Below, piece after piece: positions 18,966 to 31,591 of a stretch of DNA of 50,719 nt (within the stretch, counting starts at the first letter, position 1; each line of letters starts with the position of its first letter). The DNA lies in contig NZ_PEHF01000087.1 of NCBI RefSeq assembly GCF_015762685.1, positions 1 to 50,719 on the forward strand. Reading direction: 5' to 3'. The notes below the pieces were generated by a model. That model searched no databases. It saw only the letters and a program-made list of their open reading frames with translations, and was not told the DNA's origin. The translations under genes were made by a program, and so were the position numbers. The stretch is from Candidatus Symbiopectobacterium sp. 'North America' (GTDB lineage Bacteria > Pseudomonadota > Gammaproteobacteria > Enterobacterales > Enterobacteriaceae).

Positions 18966-19154
18966 CCGTGAAATGAGAATAAGCATTTCCCTATAGGTAA
19001 AACACACGGGAAGCCGACGCTCAGCATCCGGGGAGTGACTTATTGGGATAAAGTGTGCAATCACTCACATAATCAACGTTTTGTGTGTGATGACAGTCAC
19101 GGCTCGCTCGACTGGAAGTGTGACAGCGGTCATTTGTTGACCACCGTGTAGCAA

Positions 19155-19180
19155 CAAAAAAGGGCACCCGCAGGTGCCCT
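19155..19180 (-). terminator. Rho-independent terminator of argG
   Basis: AGGGCACC (19161-19168) and GGTGCCCT (19173-19180) form an 8-bp stem with a 4-nt loop. On the minus strand it is followed by a T6 run (A run at 19156-19161). It lies 29 bp after the argG stop. Confidence 0.85.
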
Positions 19181-19208
19181 CTTGAAAAGGAATACAACCA
19201 GCAGCGCG

Positions 19209-20584
<1,376 letters not shown>

Positions 20585-20706
20585 TTATGGAGAGAAGCTT
20601 AACAGCCACACCACGATATGTTACGCCATGCATTGATGAGAAAAAATCAGCTCGTTATGCGCGTGGCGGCACGCTCATGTACCGATACTGTTCGCCACTC
20701 AACAAA

Positions 20707-20720
20707 TGCATATTTATGCA
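20707..20720. promoter_or_regulatory. ArgR-box-like palindrome upstream of argG
   Basis: TGCATATTTATGCA is a symmetric element 147 bp upstream of the argG start and resembles the ARG box (consensus TGAAT-N4-ATTCA type). An AT-rich promoter-like region lies around it. ArgR-arginine would repress argG from here; inferred from position and sequence. Confidence 0.45.
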
Positions 20721-20775
20721 AAATAAATGAGTTATAATTTAAACATCTTTTTGCCGCGACAGGAAGAGCCGTGTG

Positions 20776-20892
20776 ATGATTTCTGTAAAAAACCGTCAAT
20801 GTCGCTATGCCGCCTTTGAATGTAACGGTATCTATGAATTTCTACCACAGAGAATATGCAATGAAGAACAGCTCGGAGAGGAAACAAACTAA
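20776..20892 (+). CDS. Possible 38-residue small protein
   Basis: A short frame starting at ATG 20776 (MISVKNRQCRYAAFECNG...) ends with a TAA at 20890-20892. GGAAGAG lies about 10 bases upstream and a TATAAT box lies at 20732-20737 in the same direction. No family is recognised. It lies in the argG/DJ-1 intergenic region, which otherwise holds only regulatory sequence. Confidence 0.3.
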   Translation: MISVKNRQCRYAAFECNGIYEFLPQRICNEEQLGEETN

Positions 20893-21047
20893 GCAGGCGA
20901 TTATACCGCCATTTCACTGCCAATCCAGCGGCTAAAATCGATTTACGCGACGGGAAACCAAATAATAAAACAATGCTTCATTTAAAGGATAAATCTTTGT
21001 TATTCTCGGCGGATTATGGTTTCCCTTGCCTATTTGCTGGAGATGTT

Positions 21048-21623
21048 ATGTCTAAGAAAGTTGCCGTCCTGCTGGCGCCAGGCTTTGAAGAAGTAGAGGC
21101 GGTTATGGTGATAGATATCCTGCACCGTATGAAGATCGGCGTGAAAATGCTGTCCTGCCAAGACATGCTGGAACTGCGCAGCTACCACAATATCCGCATG
21201 TTTGCTGATGCGCTGTTGGAAAGAAGCATGGATGAACTATTCGATGCCGTGGTGATCCCAGGCGGCTTGCAAGGCACGCTGAGTCTGGCAGCAAACCCAC
21301 TGGTCACCGAGTTTATTCGCCGTCATGACGACGCAGGGAAACTGATCTGCCCGATCTGTTCTGCGGCAGCGCGCGTGTTGGGCGGCAACAAACTGCTAAA
21401 AGGCCGACGCTATGTCTGTTCTGGCGATCTGTGGAAGGATGTCACGGACGGCATCTATGTCGATCAGAACGTGGTAGAAGATGGCAACCTGATCAGCGGC
21501 AAAGGGTTGGGTGTTGCCTTCGACTTCGCAGGCACCATTGCCTGCCGTTTGACCGGCGATGTTGAAGACACCAACTTCCAGATCGAGCATATCTATTACG
21601 ATCACTGGCGCGTACCGGCCTAA
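21048..21623 (+). CDS. DJ-1/PfpI family protein (YajL/ThiJ-like)
   Basis: A 191-residue protein of the DJ-1/PfpI superfamily: KKVAVLLAPGFEEVEAVM at the N-terminus (conserved Glu of the active site), DAVVIPGGLQGT, and KLICPICSAAARVL with the nucleophile Cys at the elbow. Members act as protein/nucleotide deglycases or chaperones under oxidative or carbonyl stress. ATG 21048 is chosen because GGAGATGTT precedes it; an upstream in-frame ATG (20973) would add an unrelated 25 residues. It stands alone between argG and xylR, and no lesion is visible. Confidence 0.85.
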   Translation: MSKKVAVLLAPGFEEVEAVMVIDILHRMKIGVKMLSCQDMLELRSYHNIRMFADALLERSMDELFDAVVIPGGLQGTLSLAANPLVTEFIRRHDDAGKLICPICSAAARVLGGNKLLKGRRYVCSGDLWKDVTDGIYVDQNVVEDGNLISGKGLGVAFDFAGTIACRLTGDVEDTNFQIEHIYYDHWRVPA

Positions 21624-21660
21624 AAAACCGCTAGCCCGGCTATCGTGAACGAGGCCGGGC
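21624..21660 (-). terminator. Probable terminator downstream of xylR
   Basis: GCCCGGC (21634-21640) and GCCGGGC (21654-21660) form a 7-bp stem. On the minus strand it is followed after a few bases by TTTTTT (21624-21629 region). It lies between the convergent DJ-1 and xylR genes and may serve both. Confidence 0.6.
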
Positions 21661-21663
21661 ATT

Positions 21664-22848
21664 TCACCGATTCACATCTTCACCGAAACGATCGCGATAC
21701 TCTTTCGGCGTCAAATCATACTCTTTCCTGAACACCGCATAAAAATAGGGCAGCGACGGGTAACCGCACATCACCGAGATCTCGTTGATCGACAGTGAGG
21801 TTGACACCAGCAGGTTGCGCGCGCGCTCCAGCTTTTCTGCGTGAATGACACCGTGAATGGTCTGCCCCATTTCATCTTTAAAGCGTTTTTCCAGATTGGA
21901 GCGCGACATGCCGACAGCATCCAGCACCTGCTCGACTTTGATACCCTTACAGGCATAGCAGCGAATATAGTGCATGGCCTGAATCACTGCCGGGTCGTGC
22001 ACCGAACGGTAATCGGTGGAACTACGCCCTACCACCCGCACGGGAGGAACCAAAATGCGCTGAAGAGGTAGTGCTACCGGATGGTGTAACAACTAATGCA
22101 GCAATTTGGCGGCGCGATAGCCCATCTGCCGTGTGCCCTGCTCAACAGATGAGAGCGCCACCCGAGACAGATAACGTGTCAGCTCTTCATTATCGATACC
22201 GATGACACAGAGTTTTTCCGGCACCGCGATGTTCAAATATTCGCACACCTGCAACAAATGGCGGGCTCGGGCATCCGTAACGGCGATAATGCCGGTTTGT
22301 GGCGGTAAGGCTTGCACCCAGTCTGCCAAGCGATTTTGTGCGTATTGCCAGTTGTCTGGCGCGGTTTCCATCCCCTGATACACCACGCCCTGATATTGCT
22401 CCGATGCGACCAGTTGACGAAAAGCGTACTCGCGCTCCTGCGCCCACCCTTTGCCACCCGAAGGCGGTAATCCATAAAAGGCAAAGCGATTAAGCCCTTT
22501 CTCTTTCAGATGCATAAACGCACATTGCACCAGGGCATGATTATCGGTCGCGATGTAATGCACAGGGGGATAGTCATCAGGATCGTGATAAGAGCCGCCA
22601 ACGCCCACCAATGGCACGCCGACATTCTGCAACGACTGAACAATTTTCCGATCGTCAAAATCGGCAATCACGCCATCGCCCAGCCAGTCTTTCACATTAT
22701 CAATACGGCAGCGGAAATCCTCTTCAATAAAAATATCCCAACCGCATTGAGAGGCCTGCAAGTACTCGCCCACGCCCTCCACCACTTGCCGGTCGTAGAC
22801 TTTATTGGCATTAAACAACAGCGTAATACGATAGCGTTTTTCAAACAT
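21664..22848 (-). pseudogene. xylR: Xylose operon regulator XylR, single amber codon
   Basis: The frame starts MFEKRYRITLLFNANKVYD with a periplasmic-binding-like xylose-sensing domain (residues ~5-250: IFIEEDFRCRI, GVIADFDD, VHYIATDNHALV, ITAVTDARARHLLQ type segments). An AraC-type double helix-turn-helix follows (KGIKVEQVLDAVGMSRSNLEKRF, LSINEISVMCGYPSLPYFY). A TAG at 22093-22095, where E. coli has Arg (LLHRLL), separates the two domains. It leaves a sensor without the DNA-binding half, or a free AraC domain if translation restarts. ATG 22848 with GGAGCAGTGAAT upstream is preferred over the in-frame GTG 22854. Otherwise very close to E. coli XylR. Confidence 0.93.
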
Positions 22849-22978
22849 ATTCACTGCTCCAGCCGTGGATATGCCCTTTTCAATAGCACACCCCCACGGT
22901 GAGCAAAAATATTTTGCTGATTAATGCGAACCGCAGCCAGTTTCCTGAGACCCGCTGACATCATGTCATCAGAGACGG

Positions 22979-24180
22979 TCAGCCCTTGCGCTTGGTGGCC
23001 GTGTCCATCCACACCGCCAACAGCAAAATGCCTCCTTTGACGATGTACTGCCAAAAAGTCGGAACATCCAGCATGCTCATTCCATTATCTAACGAGGCCA
23101 TGATAAACGCCCCCATGACCGCCCCGGCTACGCTGCCAACACCACCGGCCAAACTGGTGCCACCAATTACGCAAGCGGCAATGGCATTCAGCTCAGCAAT
23201 GTTGCCCGCAGAAGGTGAGCCCGCCCCCAAACGCGAACTTAAAATCAACCCTGCAACCGCCACCATCAGCCCGTTAATGGCAAAAACCGCCAGCTTGCTG
23301 CGTGCAACATTGATACCCGACAAGCGGGCCGCCTCGATATTGCCACCAATGGCATAAATGCGACGCCCAAACGCCGTGCGCGTTGCCATAAAAATCCCGC
23401 TCAGCATCAGCAGCGTCAAAATCAGCACCGGCGTTGGCACACCACGATAGTCATTCAGCAGGTAAATCGCGCCCAGCACCAGCACAGCCATAACAGCCTG
23501 CCGCCCAATGTCACTGACCGGACGCGTTACGCTGAGCCCCAGACTGGCCCATTTTTGCCGCCGACGCCATTGCCAAGCAATAAATGTCAGTAACCCCGCC
23601 ACTCCAATCGTAAATCCTACACCCGCAGGCAGATAGCTTTGGCCGATCTGCGCCATGGCGCTACTGGTTGGAGAGACGGTGGTACCGTTGGTAATGCCGA
23701 TAAGAATACCGCGAAAAGCCAGCATTCCTGCCAGGGTAACAATAAATGAGGGCACTTTACGGTACGCAACCCACCAGCCGTTCCAGGCACCCAATAACAG
23801 CCCCAGAAACAGTGTCACCACGATTGTCAACGGCAGCGGCCATCCAACCATACGTCAAAGATGGCGGCCAATCCACCCAGTAACCCCATCATGGAGCCCA
23901 CCGAAAGATCAATTTCGGCAGAGACAATGACAAACACCATCCCCACCGCCAGAATGCCGGTGATGGCGGTCTGGCGCAGCAGGTTAGACACATTACGCGC
24001 GCTGAGATAGGAGCCATCGGTCATCAAGGTGAAAAACAGCATAATCGCAATAATGGCGGCAATCATGACAAACACCTGAAGATTTACCTGCCTGAACCAG
24101 CGCACGGCCTCGCCCGCTTGTGCCGGTTGTTTGGGTGCCAGGGTATCGGCAGAGGCATTAGACGGTGGCGTTTTCAACAT
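22979..24180 (-). pseudogene. xylH: Xylose ABC transporter permease XylH, one-base frameshift
   Basis: This polytopic permease matches E. coli Xyl[80 protein letters not shown] and ATKRKG at the end. At about 23846-23850 one base is missing (DVWL GWPLP in E. coli; here the frame turns into LDGRCR and stops). The downstream frame restarts as GWPLPLTI and is whole. The ATG at 24180 follows GGAG inside the end of xylG, so the genes overlap by 23 bp. Import of D-xylose would be lost with this lesion even though the ATPase is intact. Confidence 0.93.
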
Positions 24181-25699
24181 GTTGTTCACTCCTCAGCGCG
24201 GCTTCCATAACCTGCTCTTGTGTCAAATCGTGATTAACCAAATCCGCTTTTACGCGCCCCTCATGCATCACCAGGACACGATCGCTCAGTCCCAGCACCT
24301 CCGGCAGCTCGGATGAAATGACGATAATCGCCATCCCTTCTTTTGCTAACTGATTAATAAGTTTATATATTTCATATTTGGCGCCGATATTGATACCGCG
24401 CGTAGGCTCATCGAGAATCAAAATATCGGGGTTTAACAACAGGCATTTTGCCAACACCGCTTTTTGCTGGTTCCCGCCGCTCAGGCGGTCAATGGCTAAA
24501 TCCTGGCTGGCCGTTTTCACTTTAAGATGGGCAATCGACTGGCGAATCACATCCTGTTCGCGCGCGTCATCCAGCGAAGAAAACAGCCCGGAAAAGCGGT
24601 CTAGTGCCGCCAGCGTAATGTTTTGCGCCACGCTCATCACCGGAACAATGCCATCCTTTTTGCGGTCTTCCGGCACCATCGCGATACCCAGCGCAATCGC
24701 CTGCTGGCAATCGTTGATCGCTACAGGATGCCCCTTAAGCACAATAGTGCCCTGCCGGCGTCCACGGTAAGCACCAAACAGGCATTGCACCGTTTCGGTC
24801 CTGCCGGAACCAACCAGCCCCGCGACGCCCAGAATTTCTCCCCGACGCAGCGCGAAGGAAACATCATTGACGCGACGAATATGACGGTTAACCGGATGCC
24901 ACGCCGTCAGGTGTTCGACGCGCAGGATCTCCTCGCCAATGTCATGCGCTTCAGAAGGGTAAAGCTCGGTTAGTTCCCGCCCCACCATCATGGCGATGAT
25001 CTGCTCTTCACTAAGCGAGTCGGCAGGATGGGTACCGATATGCTTGCCATCGCGAATCACACAGATGACGTCCGAAATGGCTTTGACTTCATTTAGCTTG
25101 TGGGAAATGTAGATACAGGCGATACCGTGATTGCGCAAATCACGAATGATATCCAGCAAAATCGCGGTTTCCCGCTCAGTCAGTGAGGCAGTCGGTTCGT
25201 CCAATACCAACAGCCGCACCTGTTTGTTAAGTGCCTTGGCAATCTCCACCAGTTGCTGTTGGCCCAGACCCAGTTCACCGAGTCGGGTATGAGGATCGAC
25301 CTCAAGCTTGACGCGCGCCAGCATGGTCTGGCAGCGCAAATACATAGAATCACTGTCCAATATGCCGCGTGTCGTACACTCATTACCCAGGAAGATGTTC
25401 TCCAACACGCTCATCTCTTTGACCAGCGCCAGTTCCTGATGAATGATGGCGATACCCTTCTGCTCAGTATCACGAATATGGCTGGCGTGCAGCGGAACGC
25501 CTGCGAAGACGATATCTCCGCCATAGCTGCCGAAGGGATAAATGGCGCAAAGCACTTTCATCAGCGTCGATTTACCCGAACCATTCTCACCGCACAGCGA
25601 TAATACTTGTCCGGCTTCCAACGCCAAGCTGACGCTATCCATCGCCTTTACGCTGCCAAACACCTTGGTGATGTTTTTCATTTCCAACAAGAACGGCAT
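24158..25699 (-). CDS. xylG: Xylose ABC transporter ATP-binding protein XylG
   Basis: An intact 513-residue double ABC-ATPase, like E. coli XylG. The first half has Walker [10 protein letters not shown], signature [15 protein letters not shown] and Walker [11 protein letters not shown]. The second half has a degenerate Walker A (GLVGSGRTE), signature [15 protein letters not shown] and Walker [11 protein letters not shown]. It powers high-affinity D-xylose uptake together with XylF and XylH. ATG 25699 has GGAGG five bases upstream; the frame also opens at GTG 25705. It is the only gene of the xylose set here with no lesion, but its partners are broken, so purifying selection has probably ended. 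Confidence 0.93.
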   Translation of the reverse strand: MPFLLEMKNITKVFGSVKAMDSVSLALEAGQVLSLCGENGSGKSTLMKVLCAIYPFGSYGGDIVFAGVPLHASHIRDTEQKGIAIIHQELALVKEMSVLENIFLGNECTTRGILDSDSMYLRCQTMLARVKLEVDPHTRLGELGLGQQQLVEIAKALNKQVRLLVLDEPTASLTERETAILLDIIRDLRNHGIACIYISHKLNEVKAISDVICVIRDGKHIGTHPADSLSEEQIIAMMVGRELTELYPSEAHDIGEEILRVEHLTAWHPVNRHIRRVNDVSFALRRGEILGVAGLVGSGRTETVQCLFGAYRGRRQGTIVLKGHPVAINDCQQAIALGIAMVPEDRKKDGIVPVMSVAQNITLAALDRFSGLFSSLDDAREQDVIRQSIAHLKVKTASQDLAIDRLSGGNQQKAVLAKCLLLNPDILILDEPTRGINIGAKYEIYKLINQLAKEGMAIIVISSELPEVLGLSDRVLVMHEGRVKADLVNHDLTQEQVMEAALRSEQHVENATV

Positions 25700-25784
25700 T
25701 CTCACCTCCGTCGTTCACCTGCCGCACACCCGGTAACGCTGCCAGCCTAAGCCCCGGTGTCAGAAGACACTCGGGGCCAGTTAA

Positions 25785-26769
25785 TCACTTCAGATCGGCG
25801 GCTTTATGGAACCCATCGGCAATCACGGTGGTTTCAATGTTGGATTTATCAACCGGCACCGGCGCTAACAGATACGACGGCACCGCTTTCAATCCGTTCT
25901 CCAGCGAGGCATTGGATTTGGGGGCTTTGCCCGCCCCTAACGCAACGGCAATATCAGTGGCTTCCGTTACCAGCTTGGTGATCGGTTTGTACACCGTCAT
26001 GGTTTGCGTGCCAGCGATAATGCGTTTTATCGCCGCCAAATCCGCATCCTGCCCGGAAATCGCCACCTTGCGCGGCCAAAGCCTGAATCGCACCGCCCGC
26101 TGTAGCATCATTGGAGGCGACGACAGCCTGAATATTGTTATTGTTTGCCGTTAGTACATTTTCCATAATTTTCAAGGCATTTTCTGGCAACCAGGCATCG
26201 ACCCATTGATCGCCAACGACTTTTATTTTTCCAGAGTCAATCAAGGGTTTTAATATGTTCATCTGGCCCTTACGGAACAGTTTTGCATTATTGTCCACCG
26301 GAGAACCGCCCATCAGGAAATAATTCCCTTGTGGCACTTTGTCAATCAGATATTTCGCTTGTAACTCTCCCACCTTTTCATTATCAAACGAGATATAAAA
26401 ATCCACATCTGCGTTATTAATCATGCGGTCATAGACTAAGACCTTGATACCTTAGCGTTTTGCTTCTGCAATCACATTGCTAAGCACCTGGCCGTTATAA
26501 GGAATAATCACCAGGACATCGACGCCGCGATTTATCATGTTTTCTATTTGAGAAATCTGGGTTTCCTCATTGCCGTTCGAAGACTGAACGAACACCGTCG
26601 CCCCCTGCGCTTGCGCCTTGGCAACAAAGAGATCACGATCTTTCTGCCAGCGTTCCAAACGCAAGTCATCGATTGCCATACCAATTTTTACCTCTTTGGC
26701 AAATCCGGCATGGCTTATTAACGCAAGTGCGGCACAGGCTGACAGTAAAAAGTGTTTAACTTTCATCAT
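25785..26769 (-). pseudogene. xylF: Xylose-binding periplasmic protein XylF, nonsense and deletion
   Basis: A signal peptide (residues 1-24, AGFAKEVKIG) precedes a sugar-binding protein matching E. coli Xyl[65 protein letters not shown] and [16 protein letters not shown]. An in-frame TAA at 26452-26454 stands where Glu is expected ([17 protein letters not shown]). Near 26070 a short deletion removes the LSG loop and shifts the frame, so [12 protein letters not shown] continues out of phase. The first gene of the xylFGH operon, divergent from xylA. Confidence 0.92.
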
Positions 26770-27037
26770 GAGTACCTTTCTTTTTTAACGTTTAACGTGC
26801 AGGAAAGAAACGCTACCAAGCAGAAAAAGTGTTGCCGGTAACTGACGCGGCTTCAATTACAGATTTTCACCAAGCAATTATGTTTTTTTGTTTAATCGTA
26901 ATTTTATGAAGTCGATCATATTTTATTGTTATCACCCTCAACCATCCCTCATTATTCATGAATGTATATTCAGAATATTTCTCTCCGTTATTTTTTGCGA
27001 TCGGCTGCACACTTAATAATTATCTGAACACAAGTGT

Positions 27038-27057
27038 GAAATAACATAATTGAGCAA
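27038..27057 (+). promoter_or_regulatory. XylR-operator-like site upstream of xylA
   Basis: GAAATAACATAATTGAGCAA, about 70 bp before the xylA start, matches the XylR half-site sequence I recall from the E. coli xylA promoter. It lies in the 360-bp divergent xylF/xylA region, which has no other gene. The operator is preserved although XylR itself carries a stop codon. Confidence 0.6.
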
Positions 27058-27128
27058 ACGGCGATCCCCTCCGAAGATGAATAACAATGACCGCTTACCC
27101 GCTGAATGACTTTCTTAAGGAGTTCTCC

Positions 27129-28448
27129 ATGCCAACCTATTTTGAACAAATTGAACGTGTTCGTTATGAAGGCCGCGGCACAACAAATCCCTTCGCTTTC
27201 CGCCATTACAATCCCGAACAGGATATTTTGGGGAAACGGATGTCAGAGCATTTGCGTTTCGCCGTCGCCTACTGGCACACATTCTGTTGGAACAGTGCCG
27301 ATATGTTTGGCGTCGTTTCCTTTGAACGCCCTTGGCAAGCGGCAGGGGATCCCCTGGAATTGGCAAAACAAAAAGCCGATATTGCCTTTGAGTTTTTCCA
27401 AAAATTGAACGTGCCTTACTACCGCTTCCACGACGTGGATATCGCACCGGAAGGCAATTCATTGAATGACTATCTGTATAATTTCCAAATCATTGTCGAC
27501 AAATTTGCTGAAAAGCAGCAGCAAACAGGGGTAAAACTGCTCTGGGGAACCGCCAACTGCTTTACACACCCTCGTTATGCTGCCGGTGCTGCCACCAACC
27601 CAGATCCGGAAATTTTTGCCTGGGCAGCGACACAGGTCTTTTCTGCCATGAACGCCACTCAGAAGCTCGGGGGAGAAAACCACGTGCTGTAGGGCGGGCG
27701 CGAAGGCTATGAAACCTTGCTCAATACCGATTTGCGTCAGGAACGGGAACAGATTGGCCGCTTTATGCAAATGGTGGTCGAGCATAAGCATAAAATCGGT
27801 TTTCAGGGCACGCTGCTTATCGAACCGAAACCGCAGGAGCCGACCAAGCATCAGTACGATTACGATGTGGCGACCGTTTATGATTTCCTGAAACAATTCG
27901 GTTTAGAGAAAGAGATCAAGGTTAATATTGAAGCAAACCACGCTACGCTGGCAGGACACACATTCCACCATGAAATAGCCACTGCCATCGCGCTGGGGAT
28001 TTTTGGTTCGGTTGATGCCAACCGTGGCGACCCGCAGTTGGGCTGGGATACCGACCAGTTCCCGAACAGCGTGGAAGAAAATGCTTTGATCATGTATGAG
28101 ATCCTCAAAGCGGGCGGCTTCACAACCGGTGGACTGAATTTTGACGCCAAAGTGTGTCGCCAAAGCACCGATCGCTACGATCTGTTCCACGCCCATATCG
28201 GTGCCATGGATACGTTAGCGTTGTCGCTAAAAGTTGCAGCCCGGATGCTGGAAGATGACAAGCTGAACCAATGGGTTGCCAAACGCTATGCGGGCTGGAA
28301 CGGTGAACTCGGGCAGCAAATCCTGCAAGGTAAACTTTCCCTTGAGCAGTTGGCGAAACATGTCCACGCAAAACAACTCTCACCGAAACACCAAAGCGGG
28401 CATCAGGAGATGTTGGAGAATTTGATCAACAACTACCTGTATCAGTAA
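27129..28448 (+). pseudogene. xylA: Xylose isomerase, single amber codon
   Basis: The frame is collinear with E. coli XylA (440 codons): [25 protein letters not shown]-type catalytic His segment ([13 protein letters not shown]), [49 protein letters not shown] and [20 protein letters not shown], with the metal-binding Glu, Asp and His residues present. A TAG at 27690-27692 replaces Trp of VLWGGREGYE. A second change turns the conserved KVRRQSTD into KVCRQSTD (codon 28155-28157, a CGT to TGT change). AAGGAG precedes the ATG at 27129. Only one nonsense change separates it from an intact gene. Confidence 0.94.
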
Positions 28449-28551
28449 CGGTTAAAAGTCGCCTATTCTCACGGATGTTGCTACTTATCCGTGGGAATAA
28501 CGCGGTGGGAATTACAGCGGTATCGGCAGATCTAAACAAGGATCTCACATT

Positions 28552-30020
28552 ATGTATATGGATATCGATCTCGGCACGTCGGGCGTAAAGACCCTTCTGC
28601 TGAATGAGGAAGGCAGCGTTATTGCCGCGCAAAGCGCACCGTTAACGGTATCCCGCCCCCATCCGCTCTGGTCTGAGCAATCTCCTGAAGCATGGTAGGC
28701 GGCAACCGATGCCACGGTGCAGGCGCTGGCAACACAGCACGATTTGCATGCCGTTAAGGCTATCGGCCTGACAGGGCAAATGCATGGCGCGACCTTGCTC
28801 GACAAACAGCATCGGGTGTTGCGCCCCGCGATGCTGTGGAACGATGGCCGCACTGCCACCCAATGCCACAGGTTGGAACAACAGGTGCCGGATTCTCGCC
28901 AGATTACCGGTAATCTGATGATGCCGGGCTTCACGGCCCCCAAACTGAAATGGGTTCAGGAACATGAGCCCGCATGCTTTCGACAGATTGATAAAGTCCT
29001 GTTACCCAAAGACTACCTGCGCTGGCGTATGACGGGTGAATTTGCCAGCGACATGTCGGATGCCGCCGGTACGATGTAGCTGGATGTCGGTAAACGGGAC
29101 TGGAGTGATGCGCTGCTAGCCGCCTGTTCGCTCGATCGCGAGGCAATGCCTGACTTGTTTGAAGGCAATCAGATAACTGGCTACCTTTCTGACGCACTGG
29201 CACAGCGCTGGAACATGAATAGCGTCCCGGTGGTTGCCGGTGGCGGCGATAACGCAGCGGGTGCCGTCGGGGTAGGCCTGTGGCAAGCGGGGCAAGCCAT
29301 GCTGTCACTGGGCACATCCGGCGTCTATTTTGCGGTCAGCGATGGTTTTCTCAGCAACCTGCAGCACGCGGTGCACAGCTTCTGCCATGCCTTGCCGGGC
29401 ACCTGGCATTTGATGTCGGTGATGTTGAGCGCGGCATCGTGTCTGGATTGGGCCGCCCGGTTGACCCATGCCGAAAGCGTACCGCAATTACTGGAAGAAG
29501 CGGCACAGGCCACTGTCAACACCTGCGTCCCCCCGTCTGGCTCCTCCCCTACCTTTCAGGCGAGCGCACCCCGCACAATAATCCGCAGGCAAAAGGCGCT
29601 TTTTGGGGGTTAACCCACCAGCATGGACGGGCAGAACTGGCGCGCGCCGTGCTGGAAGGCGTTGGGTTCGCGCTTGCCGATGGTATGGACGTGGTGCACA
29701 TGACCGGGCTGCGCCCCTCCAGCATCACCTTGATTGGCGGTGGTACACGCAGCGCGTACTGGCGTCAAATGCTGGCGGATATCAGCGGACAGACGCTGGA
29801 GTACCGCACCGGCGGCGATGTCGGCCCCGCGCTGGGGGCGGCACGGCTGGCACAAAGCGCCGTGAACCCCGCTATCTCGCTGGCCGACCTGTTGCCACCG
29901 CTGCATCTGGAACAGGTTAACCTGCCCGATGCCGCACAGCACGCCCGCTATGCGCAGCAACGAGAAACGTTTCGTATGCTCTACCAGCAGTTGCGCCCGT
30001 TGATTAACGATATCCATTAA
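28552..30020 (+). pseudogene. xylB: Xylulokinase, two amber codons and a frameshift
   Basis: It matches E. coli XylB (FGGY kinase; xylulose to xylulose 5-phosphate): DIDLGTSGVKTLLLNE, GQMHGATLLDKQHRVLRPA, VLLPKDYLRWRMTGEFASDMSDAAGT, VAGGGDNAAGAVGVGLW, MLSLGTSGVYFAVS, LPYLSGERTPHNNPQAKG. TAG codons replace Trp at 28696-28698 (AW-stop-AAT) and 29077-29079 (TM-stop-LDV). A slip in the C6 run near 29529-29534 shifts the C-terminal third. Its stop overlaps the convergent wecH stop by 4 bp (30017-30020). Confidence 0.94.
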
Positions 30021-31009
30021 CTGACCCAACGCCGAATGTCGCATCGCTGCACCAACAGGGAAAGCAGCATTCTGCATAACACTGCGCAGAAAAAAACGTA
30101 AAAGATATCCAGTATCGGCCAACCTTTCAGGGCCAGATCGCGAGTACGAATAAAATGAATAATCAGGGCATGGAAGCCATAAATAGCCAGAGAATGGCGG
30201 GAGATAAACGAAAATCCGGGCAAAGGAGCGCTCAGTGCTGCCGCTTTGAACAGGATCATCAGGCACACCGCCGCAATAAACACCAACGGGTTGGCATAGA
30301 GGTAGAATGTTTGGGTAAAGTTGTCGTTGACTAACGTCTGCTGCGAGGTGCCCACCGCAATCAGCGGCACGGAGACAACAAACAACGGCACTGCTCCCAG
30401 CGTGACCCAACGCGTGGGCGTTAACGTCCCCAAAGCGCGCCCCACCACCGCATACAGCAGGTAGTAAAACGTGTCGCCCACAATATACACGTTGATGGGT
30501 AACAACGGGGTATGCCCTATCGTCAGTTCAGGCGTATTGGGATTGGCGACAACGGCTAGAATCAATACTACTACGGCAAGATAACGTCCTGATACCGGGG
30601 GAACCCGTATTAGCGGCGATAGCAGATAGATAACCAGAATGGCATAGAAAAACCACAGATGATAAAAGACCGACTTTTGCCAAAACAGCCGTAGCGCGTT
30701 GCCTGCATGAATAGGTGTCAGCAGCGCCATATACGCCAAGGCCACCGCGCTGTAAAACAGCAGGTAGAAGCCAATACGCAGCATGTGCTTTTTATCCGCC
30801 CGCCGCTCGCCCAAAAACAGGTAGCCGGAAATCATAAAGAACAGCGGAACCCCCACCCGGCACGCGGAATTTAGCAAGTTTGCCACATCCCAATGGCGCT
30901 CGCCCGGCATACCTGCCGCCGTAATGTAATAGGTAGTGCTATGAATCAACACCACCATCAGGCAGGCGACGGCGCGTAGGTTATCGACCCAGCCTATTTT
31001 GTCCGACAT
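30017..31009 (-). CDS. wecH: WecH-like O-acetyltransferase (acyltransferase family 3)
   Basis: An intact 330-residue, ten-helix membrane protein of acyltransferase family 3. Similarity to E. coli WecH (YiaH) runs the full length: WVDNLRAVACLMVVLIHS, VGVPLFFMISGYLFLGER, FYHLWFFYAILVIYLLSPLI, GDTFYYLLYAVVGRALG and FISRHSLAIYGFHALIIHFIR. WecH O-acetylates enterobacterial common antigen using cytoplasmic acetyl donors. GGAG precedes the ATG by 4-8 bases. It is placed between xylB and glyQ in E. coli as well, so the order is ancestral. A cell-surface gene spared while catabolic neighbours decay. Confidence 0.9.
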   Translation of the reverse strand: MSDKIGWVDNLRAVACLMVVLIHSTTYYITAAGMPGERHWDVANLLNSACRVGVPLFFMISGYLFLGERRADKKHMLRIGFYLLFYSAVALAYMALLTPIHAGNALRLFWQKSVFYHLWFFYAILVIYLLSPLIRVPPVSGRYLAVVVLILAVVANPNTPELTIGHTPLLPINVYIVGDTFYYLLYAVVGRALGTLTPTRWVTLGAVPLFVVSVPLIAVGTSQQTLVNDNFTQTFYLYANPLVFIAAVCLMILFKAAALSAPLPGFSFISRHSLAIYGFHALIIHFIRTRDLALKGWPILDIFYVFFCAVLCRMLLSLLVQRCDIRRWVS

Positions 31010-31109
31010 GAGGCTCCCCTTTTGTTTTTAACAACATAAGGGTAGCTCCCCTACGGGTATGCCTCAATGGCAGGGTTTCTGGAAATGCTGTTATGGCGAT
31101 CGACTGACA

Positions 31110-31562
31110 TCACAACGCTAATGAGTAAACGCGCGATGATTCCCCCCACGGATGATAGCCCTCTCCAGCATAGACAAATCCCGTTTGCTCATAGAATCCG
31201 ACCAGATCGGTACACAGATGCAGGTTGGAAAAGCCGTGTTTTTTCGCTTCATCGGCGGCATGACGCATCAATTAGCGAGCAAGACCACGAGAACGACAGT
31301 CAGGTTCTACATAAAGCGCACACAGCCACGGATAAAGCTCCATCCGACTGATGAAATCATTGGTAATCAGTCCGGCACAGCCAACAATCCGCTCGTCTTC
31401 AACCAGCAGGTACCATTGTGGCAACGGATTATGTGCCGTCAGCGAGCGTTCAATCACATCCTGATACAACATCATTGTCTCTTCAGATGCCCACTGCTCC
31501 TGAAAATAAGCCGTAGCTTCTTCCGCCCAGCGCGGTGTTTCACGCACAGAAATTATCTTCAC
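31110..31562 (-). pseudogene. GNAT family N-acetyltransferase, single ochre codon
   Basis: A 150-codon GNAT-fold protein: YLLVEDERIVGCAGLI, LYPWLCALYVEPDCRSRGLAR (split: LYPWLCALYVEP then DCRSRGLAR, the acetyl-CoA loop), then LMRHAADEAKKHGFSNLHLCT and FYEQTGFVYAGEG. A TAA at 31272-31274, where Gln or similar is expected, cuts the acetyl-CoA binding loop. The frame continues to a TGA at 31110-31112. The substrate is unknown; small E. coli GNATs such as YiaC are similar in size. It has its own start downstream of the aldB terminator. Confidence 0.85.
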
Positions 31563-31591
31563 ACAACGTTCCTTCGTGATAGAACAAAATA

